The notes under the pieces: model-generated
Seen by the model: only the letters and a program-made list of their open reading frames with translations
Told to the model about the DNA's origin: nothing
Databases searched by the model: none
Part shown: positions 1 through 7,394 of the stretch, in pieces
How the letters are laid out: every line of letters begins with the position of its first letter
Numbering within the stretch: the stretch's first letter is position 1
DNA from: Cytobacillus firmus NBRC 15306
Lineage (GTDB): Bacteria; Bacillota; Bacilli; Bacillales; Cytobacillaceae
NCBI RefSeq assembly: GCF_001591465.1
Contig: NZ_BCUY01000009.1
Span: forward strand, 1 to 64,000
Direction: 5' to 3'
Length of the DNA stretch: 64,000 bases
Program-made: the position numbers and the translations under genes

Positions 1-60
1 CCTCTGAGTCTTGAAGTGGGGTCTTACTGCCCGTTAGACTGCGATAAACTAAACAAACAA
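1..60. other. left edge, no gene identified
   Basis: Short stretch upstream of the first terminator. It could hold the 3' end of a rightward gene cut by the window edge, since two of the three forward frames stop within the first 15 bases, but nothing recognisable can be assigned. Confidence 0.4.
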
Positions 61-93
61 AAAAGCAAACGGAGTTTTCCGTTTGCTTTTTTT
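59..93. terminator. bidirectional Rho-independent terminator after yajQ
   Basis: A 13-bp perfect stem (AAAAGCAAACGGA, loop gttt, then its complement) is flanked by A-runs on the left and T-runs on the right, so it can terminate in both directions. The leftward gene yajQ ends immediately beside it. Confidence 0.85.
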
Positions 94-583
94 AGCGGTA
101 GTTAACGAATTGAACATCAACTGTCAAATCTGCCTCTTTAACAGCAGCAATAATTTTCTGCAGGTCATCGCGGTTTTTGCCGGTTACACGTACCTGATCA
201 TCCTGAACCTGGCTCTTTACCTTTAATCCGCTGTTTTTAATCAGGTTATTAATCTTCTTGGCATTTTCTTTATCAATACCCTGGACAAGCTTTGCTCTTT
301 GGCGGACCGTTCCGCCTGATGCTCCCTCAATCTTGCTGTAATCAAGATTTTTTACAGGAATGCCCCGTTTAATTAACTTGCCTAATAAAACATCCTTAAG
401 CTGGTCAAGTTTAAATTCATCATCAGATAGAAGCACAAGCTCCTCTTTATCCAGCTTTATATCACTTTTGCTGCCTTTAAAGTCATAGCGGGTGGAAATT
501 TCCTTCATGGCAATATTAATGGCATTGGTTACTTCAGAAAAGTCAACTTTAGATACAATATCAAATGAGCTTTCTTTAGACAT
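92..583 (-). CDS. yajQ: YajQ family nucleotide-binding protein
   Basis: 163-residue cytoplasmic protein of the YajQ/UPF0234 family. It has the two-domain ferredoxin-like layout of the family: SFDIVSKVD near the N-terminus, the DFKGSKSDI segment around residues 35-43, and a C-terminal half ending VQFVNYR. Members bind nucleic acids or nucleotides, and some proteobacterial homologues bind cyclic di-GMP. The role in Firmicutes is unsettled, so the ligand is not claimed here. The start is supported by CCAAGGAGG seven bases upstream of the ATG. The gene is monocistronic and of normal family length. Confidence 0.93.
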   Translation of the reverse strand: MSKESSFDIVSKVDFSEVTNAINIAMKEISTRYDFKGSKSDIKLDKEELVLLSDDEFKLDQLKDVLLGKLIKRGIPVKNLDYSKIEGASGGTVRQRAKLVQGIDKENAKKINNLIKNSGLKVKSQVQDDQVRVTGKNRDDLQKIIAAVKEADLTVDVQFVNYR

Positions 584-740
584 GACAGCCTCCTTGGCGA
601 TTACAATTTAAGTTTCACTTCTTGTCCTTATTATAGTAAAATATAGCAGTTCAAACAACTTTAGGAGTTATGTGATCTTTTTTGGGAAAGATTTAATATA
701 ATGAATATTTGCTGTTTACTGCTGAGAAGGAGGAAAAGAG

Positions 741-1604
741 ATGGCTATAGAAGAGAATTTGGGGCGTGCTGTTAAGCTGATCGTTTCAAGGGAAGCAGCG
801 TTTGGCTATTTTTTGACAGATGGAGAGGAGGATGTTCTTCTTCATCAGAATGAGACGGATGAAAAGCTCGAAGAAGGGCAGGAGGTTGAGGCTTTCCTTT
901 ACATGGACTCACAGGGAAGAATCGCAGCAACAACTGTCATTCCAGAGGTTCAGGCTGGTACATATGGGTGGGCACATGTAAGCGATGTAAAGCCCGGCAT
1001 CGGTGTATTTATCAATATTGGCATTCAGAAAGACATGCTCCTTGGGGAGGAGGATCTTCCTGTCCATGAAGCTGTGTGGCCGATTGAAGGAGATAGATTA
1101 TACATTACACTCCGGGTAAATAAGAATAACAGAATTTATGTGAAAATGGCTACTGATCCTGTCATTACCGATATCTCAATTAAAGCATCCAAAAGTGACT
1201 ATAATAAAAATATTCACGGACATATTTATAGAACCGCAAAGGTGGGAAGCTGGATTTATACAGCTGAGGGCTTTAAAGGCTTTATCCATGAATCCCAGCG
1301 AAAAAAAGAGCCCCGTCTTGGAGAGAAAGTGGAAGGCCGCATAGTTGATGTGAAAGAAGATGGGACAGTGAATGTTTCTCTTATTCCAAGAAAGCATGAA
1401 GCTCTTGATGATGATTCGGAAAAAATCATCTCTTATCTTGAAAGCCGAAGCGGTGCGATGCCATATGGCGATAAAAGTGCCCCGGAAGATATCCAGGAGC
1501 GTTTTCAGTTAAGCAAAGCTTCTTTTAAAAGAGCTTTGGGCCGGCTTATGAAGGAAGGCAGGATTTATCAGGAAGAAGGATGGACATATATTAAGAAAGA
1601 CTAA
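741..1604 (+). CDS. cvfB: CvfB/YitL-type S1 RNA-binding protein
   Basis: 287-residue S1-domain protein of the CvfB (conserved virulence factor B) family, called YitL in B. subtilis. The staphylococcal homologue binds RNA and affects virulence gene expression. The sequence shows tandem OB/S1-like modules over residues ~1-210 (for example the segment from about residue 70 and a second with FKGFIHESQ around 175). The C-terminal ~60 residues resemble a winged helix (FQLSKASFKRALGRLMKEG). The start has AGAAGGAGG upstream. This is the first gene of the segment syntenic with the B. subtilis yit region. Confidence 0.9.
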   Translation: MAIEENLGRAVKLIVSREAAFGYFLTDGEEDVLLHQNETDEKLEEGQEVEAFLYMDSQGRIAATTVIPEVQAGTYGWAHVSDVKPGIGVFINIGIQKDMLLGEEDLPVHEAVWPIEGDRLYITLRVNKNNRIYVKMATDPVITDISIKASKSDYNKNIHGHIYRTAKVGSWIYTAEGFKGFIHESQRKKEPRLGEKVEGRIVDVKEDGTVNVSLIPRKHEALDDDSEKIISYLESRSGAMPYGDKSAPEDIQERFQLSKASFKRALGRLMKEGRIYQEEGWTYIKKD

Positions 1605-1616
1605 TCAACTTCAAAA

Positions 1617-1658
1617 AATAATAAAACGGACAAGCCAATGCTTGCCCGTTTTATTATT
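1617..1658. terminator. bidirectional terminator between cvfB and the 43-aa gene
   Basis: Long nearly perfect inverted repeat (AATAATAAAACGG-A-CAAGC / GCTTG-C-CCGTTTTATTATT, loop caat) with A/T flanks on both sides. It lies between two convergent genes and reaches the stop codon of the leftward one. Confidence 0.85.
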
Positions 1659-1788
1659 AAAGATGATCTGTCTTTTTCGAATATTGGTTTTTCCCGGCTT
1701 TGCGGTTTTTCTCGCGCATCATATTTTTTTCGTGAAGAAGCGCATTATTGTCTTTCGCTTTCTTATCATTATCGGAAGTATGCGGCAT
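1657..1788 (-). CDS. small basic/hydrophilic protein, DUF3941-like (43 aa)
   Basis: A 43-residue leftward gene below the size limit of many gene callers. Its ATG is preceded by GAAAGGAG at good distance and it ends inside the cvfB terminator. The product starts MPHTSDNDKKAKDNN and ends KNQYSKKTDHL. It is highly charged, with no hydrophobic segment and no cysteine. It resembles my recollection of the uncharacterised Bacillus mini-protein family DUF3941, but I cannot confirm that by search. The good RBS, the convergent placement and the terminator support a real gene. No function is claimed. Confidence 0.75.
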   Translation of the reverse strand: MPHTSDNDKKAKDNNALLHEKNMMREKNRKAGKNQYSKKTDHL

Positions 1789-1897
1789 AATAAAAATACT
1801 CCTTTCATACTGATGGGTTTAGCCTTCAGAAATATAACTGAAGTACAGTCATATTGTCTGTCAGAATGAAATGGAGTATGTATCCTGCACTTATGGT

Positions 1898-2752
1898 TTA
1901 AATTTGCTTAAAGTAGAATATCGCTATAGTTCCTGGGCCTGTATGAGCCCCGATTGCTGAGCCAATGGAAGTAATATAGACTTCTTCGGCATTAAGCTCG
2001 TCCAGTATCAGCTTTTTCATTTCAAGAGCTGTGTCTTCATCATCAGCATGGCTGATGCCGACAGTCTGCATCTCAAAGGAATTCCCATTTTCCTTCATCA
2101 GCTCAATAATGCGGCGAAGCAGCTTTTTCTTGCCGCGCAGTTTCTCAATCGGCACAAGTTTGCCATCTTCTACTGTTAAAAGAGGTTTAATATTCAAAAG
2201 TCCGCCCAGAAAAGCCGAGGCTTTCGAAACGCGGCCGCCTTTTGCGAGGTATTCAAGATCATTTACTGTAAATAAGCTCTCGAGGTTTCGGCAGCGAAAT
2301 TCGATTACTTTCTGGAGGTCTTTCTTGGATGCGCCTGATTGTGCTGCAGCTGCAGCAGCCTTCACAATTAATCCATATCCCAATGAAGCAGCCTTGGAAT
2401 CGACTATGGTTAATTGGAAATCGGGATATTTCTCTTTTACTTGCTCCAGGATCATGACAGCGGTCTGGTATGTACCCGAAAGTTCGGAGGAAAAAGCAAT
2501 ATAAATGCCGTCTTCATTGTTTTCTGCCATTTTATTGAACGTGTCTTCAAAAAGAAGAGGGGATACCTGAGATGTTTTAGGCATTTGGCCTTCCCGTATA
2601 GCTCTATAAACATCCTTAGGTTCTATGGTGACTAAATCTTCATATTCTCCATCATTCAGTTGAACCTGTAACGGAAAAAGTGTGACACCATGTTCTTTAT
2701 AAAAGCTAAGCGGCAAGTCACACGCACTGTCAGCTAGAATTTTTACTGACAT
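1898..2752 (-). CDS. yitS: DegV family fatty-acid-binding protein
   Basis: 284-residue DegV family protein. DegV proteins bind a fatty acid, and in some Firmicutes (FakB) they present it to the fatty acid kinase FakA for phosphorylation and phospholipid synthesis. Family signatures seen are ADSACDLP (7-14), the acyl-binding TSQVSP (60-65), SSELSGTY near 88-95 and the glycine-rich C-terminus GSAIGAHTGPGT. The gene is divergent from yitT, the same arrangement as B. subtilis yitS-yitT. Whether it serves FakA cannot be judged from the window. The shared upstream region carries an 18-bp palindrome described separately. Confidence 0.92.
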   Translation of the reverse strand: MSVKILADSACDLPLSFYKEHGVTLFPLQVQLNDGEYEDLVTIEPKDVYRAIREGQMPKTSQVSPLLFEDTFNKMAENNEDGIYIAFSSELSGTYQTAVMILEQVKEKYPDFQLTIVDSKAASLGYGLIVKAAAAAAQSGASKKDLQKVIEFRCRNLESLFTVNDLEYLAKGGRVSKASAFLGGLLNIKPLLTVEDGKLVPIEKLRGKKKLLRRIIELMKENGNSFEMQTVGISHADDEDTALEMKKLILDELNAEEVYITSIGSAIGAHTGPGTIAIFYFKQI

Positions 2753-2807
2753 TATCTTTCACCTGCTTTCAAACTATATGAATTAAGTTTATAGAAATCA
2801 AGGAGAA

Positions 2808-2825
2808 AACACAATGAATTGTGTT
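2808..2825. promoter_or_regulatory. 18-bp palindrome between divergent yitS and yitT
   Basis: AACACAAT-GA-ATTGTGTT is a perfect 8-bp inverted repeat with a 2-base centre. On the minus strand a plausible yitS promoter lies just downstream of it (TTGATT, 17-base spacer, TATAGT). The position suits a repressor or activator operator. I do not recognise the motif as belonging to a named Bacillus regulator. Confidence 0.45.
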
Positions 2826-2877
2826 GAAAATGCACCTTATTGGGGTAAAGAAATTATAAAAATTCAGGGGGTAAAAA

Positions 2878-3708
2878 ATGGTTTGGCTAGAAACTAAGAA
2901 AGTATTTATTGTTTTAATTGGCGCGATATTGAATGCAATCGCTATGAATTTTTTTCTTATACCCGCTAATGTATATGCAAGCGGTTTTACAGGGGTGGCA
3001 CAGCTCTTATCAAGTATTTTGGGTGATTTCGGATCAACAGGGATATTGCTGTTCATTCTAAACATTCCTGTTACCATATTGGCCTGGAAAAAGGTTGGCC
3101 GTTCGTTTACGATTTATAGTTTTCTAAGCGTCTTCCTGATGTCTTTCTTCCTGGAAGTGATACCTGTAATCCATGTATCCGGGGATATTCTGCTTAATGC
3201 CGTTTTTGGAGGTGTCATAGCAGCTGTAGGTGTAGGGATTACACTTAAATGGGGGGCTTCCACAGGAGGAATGGATATCATTGCGATGGTCTTGTCCAGG
3301 ATGAAAGACAAACCTGTCGGTACATTTTTTTTTACTCTTAATGCCATTATTATTATAACAGCCGGTTTTTTGTATGGCTGGGAAAAAGCACTATACACCC
3401 TTGTAACCCTTTATGCTTCTACAAGGGTTATTGATGCCATTCATACCAGACATGAAAAACTTACAGCTCTGATTATCACGAAAAAATCCGAAGAAATGAA
3501 AAGAGCGATCCATGACCATCTTGTCAGGGGAATAACAACTTTCCCTGCAAAGGGAGCTTTTACAAATGAAAATAAGGAAATGATGATGATTGTCATCACC
3601 CGCTATGAGTTATTTGACCTTGAAAGAATCATTAAAGAAGTGGATCCGAATGCTTTTACAAATATTGTTCAAACCACTGGTGTATATGGTTTCTTCCGCA
3701 GGGATTAA
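2878..3708 (+). CDS. yitT: YitT family membrane protein (DUF161/DUF2179)
   Basis: 276-residue integral membrane protein. Five or six hydrophobic segments fill residues ~8-170 (for example VFIVLIGAILNAIAMNFFLI and the glycine-rich AVFGGVIAAVGVGI). A cytoplasmic C-terminal DUF2179 domain of ~80 residues follows, with TALIITKKSEEMKRAI and the ending GVYGFFRRD. The family is conserved in Firmicutes and its transport substrate is unknown. The start has AGGGGG upstream. The BsuPI-domain gene follows after 19 bases, so the two are probably cotranscribed. Confidence 0.9.
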   Translation: MVWLETKKVFIVLIGAILNAIAMNFFLIPANVYASGFTGVAQLLSSILGDFGSTGILLFILNIPVTILAWKKVGRSFTIYSFLSVFLMSFFLEVIPVIHVSGDILLNAVFGGVIAAVGVGITLKWGASTGGMDIIAMVLSRMKDKPVGTFFFTLNAIIIITAGFLYGWEKALYTLVTLYASTRVIDAIHTRHEKLTALIITKKSEEMKRAIHDHLVRGITTFPAKGAFTNENKEMMMIVITRYELFDLERIIKEVDPNAFTNIVQTTGVYGFFRRD

Positions 3709-3727
3709 ATGAATGGAGGGATGAAGG

Positions 3728-4477
3728 ATGCTTCGTCTTTTGGCTGCTGCTGTAATTATCCTCACTATGCCTATGCAAAGTTTTGAAGCTTCTATTAAGG
3801 AAATGCCTTTTGATTTTAATGTAATGCCTCAAGCAGGACAGGAAACACTAAAGATCGATTTGCTTCTGAGGAATAAGGCCAATTATCCGCTGAGCTTTGA
3901 GTTTGGATCCTCTCAGTTTTATGAAGTGGAGATTTTCACTCAAGAAGGCGAAAAGGTATATTCCTCCTCAGAAGGAAAAGCATTTTTACAAGCTATTCAA
4001 ACCATTGCCGTCAAACCGGATGAAAGCAAGGTATGGGAAGAGCAGTGGGATTACAGGCATAAAGGGAAAAGAGTTCAGGAGGGAGAGTACATAGTAAAAG
4101 CCAGGCTTCTGGCATCAAACTTAAATGGCAAAAAGTTGGAGACAAAACCTGAATCTGAAGCATCTGTTTATATCCCGGGCCAAAATCCTTCCTTTAGCCA
4201 GGCAAAGGTTACAGGCAGGAACGGCGAATATATCATATTATTTAAAGCTCGTCCAAAAAGTGGAAAGCTATGGTATACAGTTGAAGACGGCCATAATGAG
4301 CTGCAGTCTGAAAAGACCATATTGGCTTCACCAAATGATTGGAAGAGCTTTAGGATAAAGATAAGCCTTCCTTCTGAAAACATACCTGAAAACAGAACAG
4401 TGGTTTTGCATTTATATGAAAAAGATGAAGACGGAGATATTATGAATTCTTATCCTGTTATACTGGAAAGCAATTAA
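3728..4477 (+). CDS. secreted BsuPI-domain protein
   Basis: 249-residue protein in the place of B. subtilis ipi, the intracellular proteinase inhibitor. Residues ~25-130 match the BsuPI fold: LLLRNKANYPLSFEFGSSQ, an edge strand with VEIFTQEGEKVYSSSEG, then DYRHKGKRVQEGEYIVKARL. Unlike B. subtilis Ipi (about 120 residues and cytoplasmic), this one begins with a hydrophobic signal-like segment (MLRLLAAAVIILTMPMQSFEA) and carries an extra ~120-residue C-terminal part of unknown fold. It is therefore likely exported or anchored. Inhibitor activity is inference from the domain only. The RBS is GAGGGATGAAGG. Confidence 0.8.
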   Translation: MLRLLAAAVIILTMPMQSFEASIKEMPFDFNVMPQAGQETLKIDLLLRNKANYPLSFEFGSSQFYEVEIFTQEGEKVYSSSEGKAFLQAIQTIAVKPDESKVWEEQWDYRHKGKRVQEGEYIVKARLLASNLNGKKLETKPESEASVYIPGQNPSFSQAKVTGRNGEYIILFKARPKSGKLWYTVEDGHNELQSEKTILASPNDWKSFRIKISLPSENIPENRTVVLHLYEKDEDGDIMNSYPVILESN

Positions 4478-4478
4478 C

Positions 4479-4514
4479 AAGAGCTGGCAGCCATTGAGGC
4501 CGCCAGCTCTTTTT
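4479..4514. terminator. terminator between convergent BsuPI gene and DUF3813 gene
   Basis: AGAGCTGGC pairs with GCCAGCTCT, followed by TTTTT. The leftward neighbour gene stops at its right edge, so it may serve both strands. Confidence 0.8.
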
Positions 4515-4698
4515 AGCGATACTGCGAATATTGTTCAAGTTCCTGCTGCATCTCCCGGAGCTGAGCCTGTTCAGCCGCTGTGGAGTTGGCAAATGCAGAA
4601 CTTAAAGCATTTTTCGCCCGGGAAACAGTTTCTTCGCCTGCAGAATTTTTGGCTATTTCCACATATTTTCTGGCTTCCTGAAATAATCTGTTACCCAT
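4513..4698 (-). CDS. DUF3813 family small protein
   Basis: 61-residue soluble, alanine- and glutamine-rich helical protein (MGNRLFQEARKYVEIAK...ELEQYSQYR). It fits the uncharacterised DUF3813 family and lies where B. subtilis has the small gene yizC. Its RBS GGAGG sits inside the last codons of the 50-aa gene upstream, with 2 bases between that gene's stop and this ATG, so the pair is translationally coupled. No function is known. Confidence 0.75.
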   Translation of the reverse strand: MGNRLFQEARKYVEIAKNSAGEETVSRAKNALSSAFANSTAAEQAQLREMQQELEQYSQYR

Positions 4699-4700
4699 CG

Positions 4701-4853
4701 CTATATTCCTCCGAGGGATGATTCTTTCACATTATCTAGTTTTTGGGCTTCCGCCTCAGCATAGGTCATGTGGTACGGGATACGCTCATCATGCTTACTA
4801 ACAGTATCAGCACCCTGTTGAACGAAGCGTTTTGATTTATTACGTTTACCCAT
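4701..4853 (-). CDS. small hydrophilic protein (50 aa), function unknown
   Basis: A 50-residue leftward gene starting MGKRNKSKRFVQQGAD and ending VKESSLGGI. Its ATG is preceded by TGGAGGGG at 6 bases. The basic N-terminus and acidic C-terminus give a soluble product with no cysteines or hydrophobic segment. It forms a two-gene unit with the DUF3813 gene, whose ribosome binding site lies in this gene's last codons. I do not recognise a family. Confidence 0.7.
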   Translation of the reverse strand: MGKRNKSKRFVQQGADTVSKHDERIPYHMTYAEAEAQKLDNVKESSLGGI

Positions 4854-4976
4854 TCGAATCCCCTCCATGAAAGAGTTTGAAGCCGCAATTGGGCTGCTTC
4901 ATCTTTAGTATGCTCTATAGGAAGGATTTAAAAAGGGGATTTAATGGTTTCAATCTAATTCTTTTTGGTCAGCTGC

Positions 4977-5795
4977 TTAAAGAGCTTTAAGATTTAATAA
5001 GTCATTTAGATAAATGCCGATTCCATCTTCCTCATTGGTTAATGTGACCTCTTTGGCAATATTTTTCACCTGGTCGATCGCATTGCCCATGGCAATCCCG
5101 TAGCCTGCAAATTCAAGCATTTCGAGATCATTGTCTTCATCGCCAAAAGCAATGATCCGCTCGGGCGGTATTTGGAAATAATCAGCTGCTTTTTTGAGGC
5201 CAACAGCTTTATTCAGTCCTGTTTTCACGATTTCAATGACATGCCAGGGAGCAGCCCATCTGCGGTGGTCAATTACTTCGGCATGGACCTCGGAAAGATG
5301 ATTCCTGATGGATTTTACATGTTCCTCATCAGTATGTATCAGCATGCTTGTCGGATTCTCTTTTAAGTAACTGCGCAAATCTCCCGTCGTAATATTCGGA
5401 TCGCCAAAACCGAAGATGTCGAGAAGCTTCTCATCATGGTAGTGCAAATAAACATCATCAATAACTTCTGCTACGATATTATGAATAGTATAGCTATTAA
5501 CGGCTTCGACAATTTCCTTAGCCACGTTCATTTGCAGTGGTGTGTGGTAAACACCCCAATTATGGTCTTTAGGATGATGTATGTATGCACCATTGAAATT
5601 GACAATCGGCGTAGTCAAACCCATTTCACGATAGTAAATTTCACTCGAGCGAAATGGCCTTCCGGTGGCAATCATTACTTCATGCCCTTGTTCACGTGCC
5701 TTTTGAATAATCGTTTTAGTTTTAGCAGAGATGGTTTTGTCATCTTTTAATAATGTGCCATCAAGGTCCAGTGCAATTAAATGTTTTTCTGCCAT
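4977..5795 (-). CDS. yitU: Cof-type HAD-IIB hydrolase
   Basis: 272-residue haloacid dehalogenase superfamily phosphatase, Cof subfamily. Motif I is DLDGTLL (10-16, nucleophile D10). Motif II is the Thr/Ser in MIATGRPF. The type IIB cap occupies residues ~85-185. Motif IV is GDEDNDLEML near residue 220. B. subtilis YitU is a reported FMN phosphatase-type enzyme, and the substrate of this copy is inferred only. Its RBS is GAAGGAG. It is orthologous by position to yitU. Confidence 0.9.
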   Translation of the reverse strand: MAEKHLIALDLDGTLLKDDKTISAKTKTIIQKAREQGHEVMIATGRPFRSSEIYYREMGLTTPIVNFNGAYIHHPKDHNWGVYHTPLQMNVAKEIVEAVNSYTIHNIVAEVIDDVYLHYHDEKLLDIFGFGDPNITTGDLRSYLKENPTSMLIHTDEEHVKSIRNHLSEVHAEVIDHRRWAAPWHVIEIVKTGLNKAVGLKKAADYFQIPPERIIAFGDEDNDLEMLEFAGYGIAMGNAIDQVKNIAKEVTLTNEEDGIGIYLNDLLNLKAL

Positions 5796-6076
5796 AAGAT
5801 CTCCTTCTAAGCGCTCAGCACTTTTATAATAATAAAGTAATTGCAGCCAGCGGACTGCAGCGCATTGCTTATATTGAAGTATGCCCCGCTTTTCTTTTTA
5901 AGTGTAAAGGTTTTGGAAAAGAAAAGTCCACATGTTAAACTGAAAATATAGAAAGAATTTACATAAAGACAAGAGCTTAAGCTTTTACAAAATCATTTTA
6001 TACATATATGTTATCAATATTATTATAATTTTGTAAAAAAGTTCATCTTGGTACAACAGGTTTAGGAGGAAAAATT

Positions 6077-6844
6077 GTGGTTGTTATTGAACATAAGCTT
6101 ATCAGAGAAATTCCTGTTCTTGAACTTGCCAGACAGGAAATAAAAGGGGAACCCCTGCCTTTTATCATTTTTGTTCATGGTTTTACAAGTGCCAAAGAAC
6201 ATAATCTGCATTATGCCTATCTCCTTGCAGAAAAGGGGTTTAGGGTAGTGCTGCCGGACACCTTATTTCATGGGGAAAGATCCGAGGGCTTATCAGGCAG
6301 CGATTTAAACTTCAAGCTTTGGGATATTGTTCTGAATACCATTGCGGAATTGAACATAATCAGGAATGTCTATGAGGATTGTGACTTGATTGATGAGGGA
6401 AGAATAGGACTTGTAGGCACCTCCATGGGGGGAATAGTCACTTTGGGCGCCCTGACACAGTATGAATGGGTCAAAACTGCAGTTAGCCTTATGGGTATGC
6501 CGTATTATGAAAAGTTTGCTCAGCTTCAGCTCGATGAACTGAAGAAAAATAATATTAAGGTTCCGCTCACAAATGAAGAACTAGCAGATCTTCTGAGAAT
6601 CCTTAGGGAGCGGGATCTGAGCCTTCAGCCAGAAAAGCTTGGCGGAAGGCCGCTCATGTTCTGGCATGGCAAAAAGGACCCGGTTGTTCCTTATTCCTAT
6701 ACATACCAATTTTATGAGACCATCCAGCCCCTGTATAGTGACTCGCCTGAAAACCTCCTGTTTATATCAGATGAACAGGCGGGGCATAAAGTCAGCAGGG
6801 AGGGGCTGCTTGAAACAGTTAAATGGTTTGAGGAACATTTATAA
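6077..6844 (+). CDS. yitV: alpha/beta-hydrolase esterase
   Basis: 255-residue serine hydrolase with a GTG start behind TTTAGGAGG. It has an oxyanion-type HGFTSAK segment (34-40), nucleophile elbow GTSMGG (S116), probable acid D201 in GKKDPVVP, and probable H237 in EQAGHKV. Family members act as carboxylesterases or prolyl-oligopeptidase-like hydrolases, and the natural substrate is unknown. Synteny matches B. subtilis yitV. It is followed closely by yitW. Confidence 0.88.
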   Translation: MVVIEHKLIREIPVLELARQEIKGEPLPFIIFVHGFTSAKEHNLHYAYLLAEKGFRVVLPDTLFHGERSEGLSGSDLNFKLWDIVLNTIAELNIIRNVYEDCDLIDEGRIGLVGTSMGGIVTLGALTQYEWVKTAVSLMGMPYYEKFAQLQLDELKKNNIKVPLTNEELADLLRILRERDLSLQPEKLGGRPLMFWHGKKDPVVPYSYTYQFYETIQPLYSDSPENLLFISDEQAGHKVSREGLLETVKWFEEHL

Positions 6845-6915
6845 CCTGTATTTTTTCATTTCATTTAAATTTTTGTTAAGATAAAGATAGTAAATAATGA
6901 AGGAGTGCTGCAGAT

Positions 6916-7224
6916 ATGGATCAGGATTTAAAAGACAGCATTATGGGTGCACTGGAGCTTGTAGTAGACCCTGAGCTGGGCATAGACATTGTAAACTTAG
7001 GCTTAGTATACGATGTGAAAATGGAAGAGGAAGGAAAAGCTATAGTTGATATGACTCTTACTTCCATGGGCTGTCCTTTGGCAGGCACAATTGTTGAACA
7101 AGTAAAGTCAGCGCTGGCAGATATCCCTGAAATAAAAGACACTGAAGTGAATATTGTCTGGAACCCGCCTTGGTCCAAGGACAAAATGTCCCGTTATGCA
7201 AAAATTGCACTTGGCGTACGGTAA
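6916..7224 (+). CDS. yitW: MIP18/DUF59 family iron-sulfur assembly protein
   Basis: 102-residue protein of the MIP18/SufT-like (DUF59, PaaD-type) family, which helps mature or transfer iron-sulfur clusters. It shows the conserved VVDPELGIDIVNLGLVYDV (16-34), TLTSMGCPLAG with C53, and WNPPWSKDKMS. It is full length. It precedes a block rich in iron-sulfur proteins (radical SAM, Fnr, MoaA), which suits the role, but a terminator separates them. Confidence 0.9.
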   Translation: MDQDLKDSIMGALELVVDPELGIDIVNLGLVYDVKMEEEGKAIVDMTLTSMGCPLAGTIVEQVKSALADIPEIKDTEVNIVWNPPWSKDKMSRYAKIALGVR

Positions 7225-7235
7225 AATTTAAGCTC

Positions 7236-7267
7236 AAAACAGCAGGAGTATTTCCTGCTGTTTTTTT
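7236..7267 (+). terminator. terminator after yitW
   Basis: ACAGCAGGA, a short loop, TCCTGCTGT, then seven Ts. It insulates yitW from the FNR-type promoter that starts about ten bases further on. Confidence 0.9.
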
Positions 7268-7274
7268 GTGCCCT

Positions 7275-7317
7275 TGTGAGGTAGTTCACTTATTTCACAT
7301 GCCGATTATCCTATAAT
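7275..7317 (+). promoter_or_regulatory. FNR box and promoter of the radical SAM gene
   Basis: TGTGA-GGTAGT-TCACT (7275-7290) matches the Fnr/Crp consensus TGTGA-N6-TCACA in nine of ten positions. A perfect -10 TATAAT lies at 7312-7317. The centre of the palindrome is 34.5 bases from the last base of the -10, which puts it at -41.5 from the predicted start at about 7324. This is the class II activator position used by Fnr. There is no good -35, as expected for an activated promoter. Confidence 0.8.
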
Positions 7318-7394
7318 AACAATGGAAAGACAAAATATAGTTTGCTTTGCGTTGACAAATGGCTGGGAGTGAGGCCATCAAGGAGGCATTTTTA

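Noticed and set aside
1642-1869. Forward 75-codon hydrophobic reading frame after cvfB
   Set aside because: It begins inside a terminator and is the reverse of a small gene with good RBS on the other strand.
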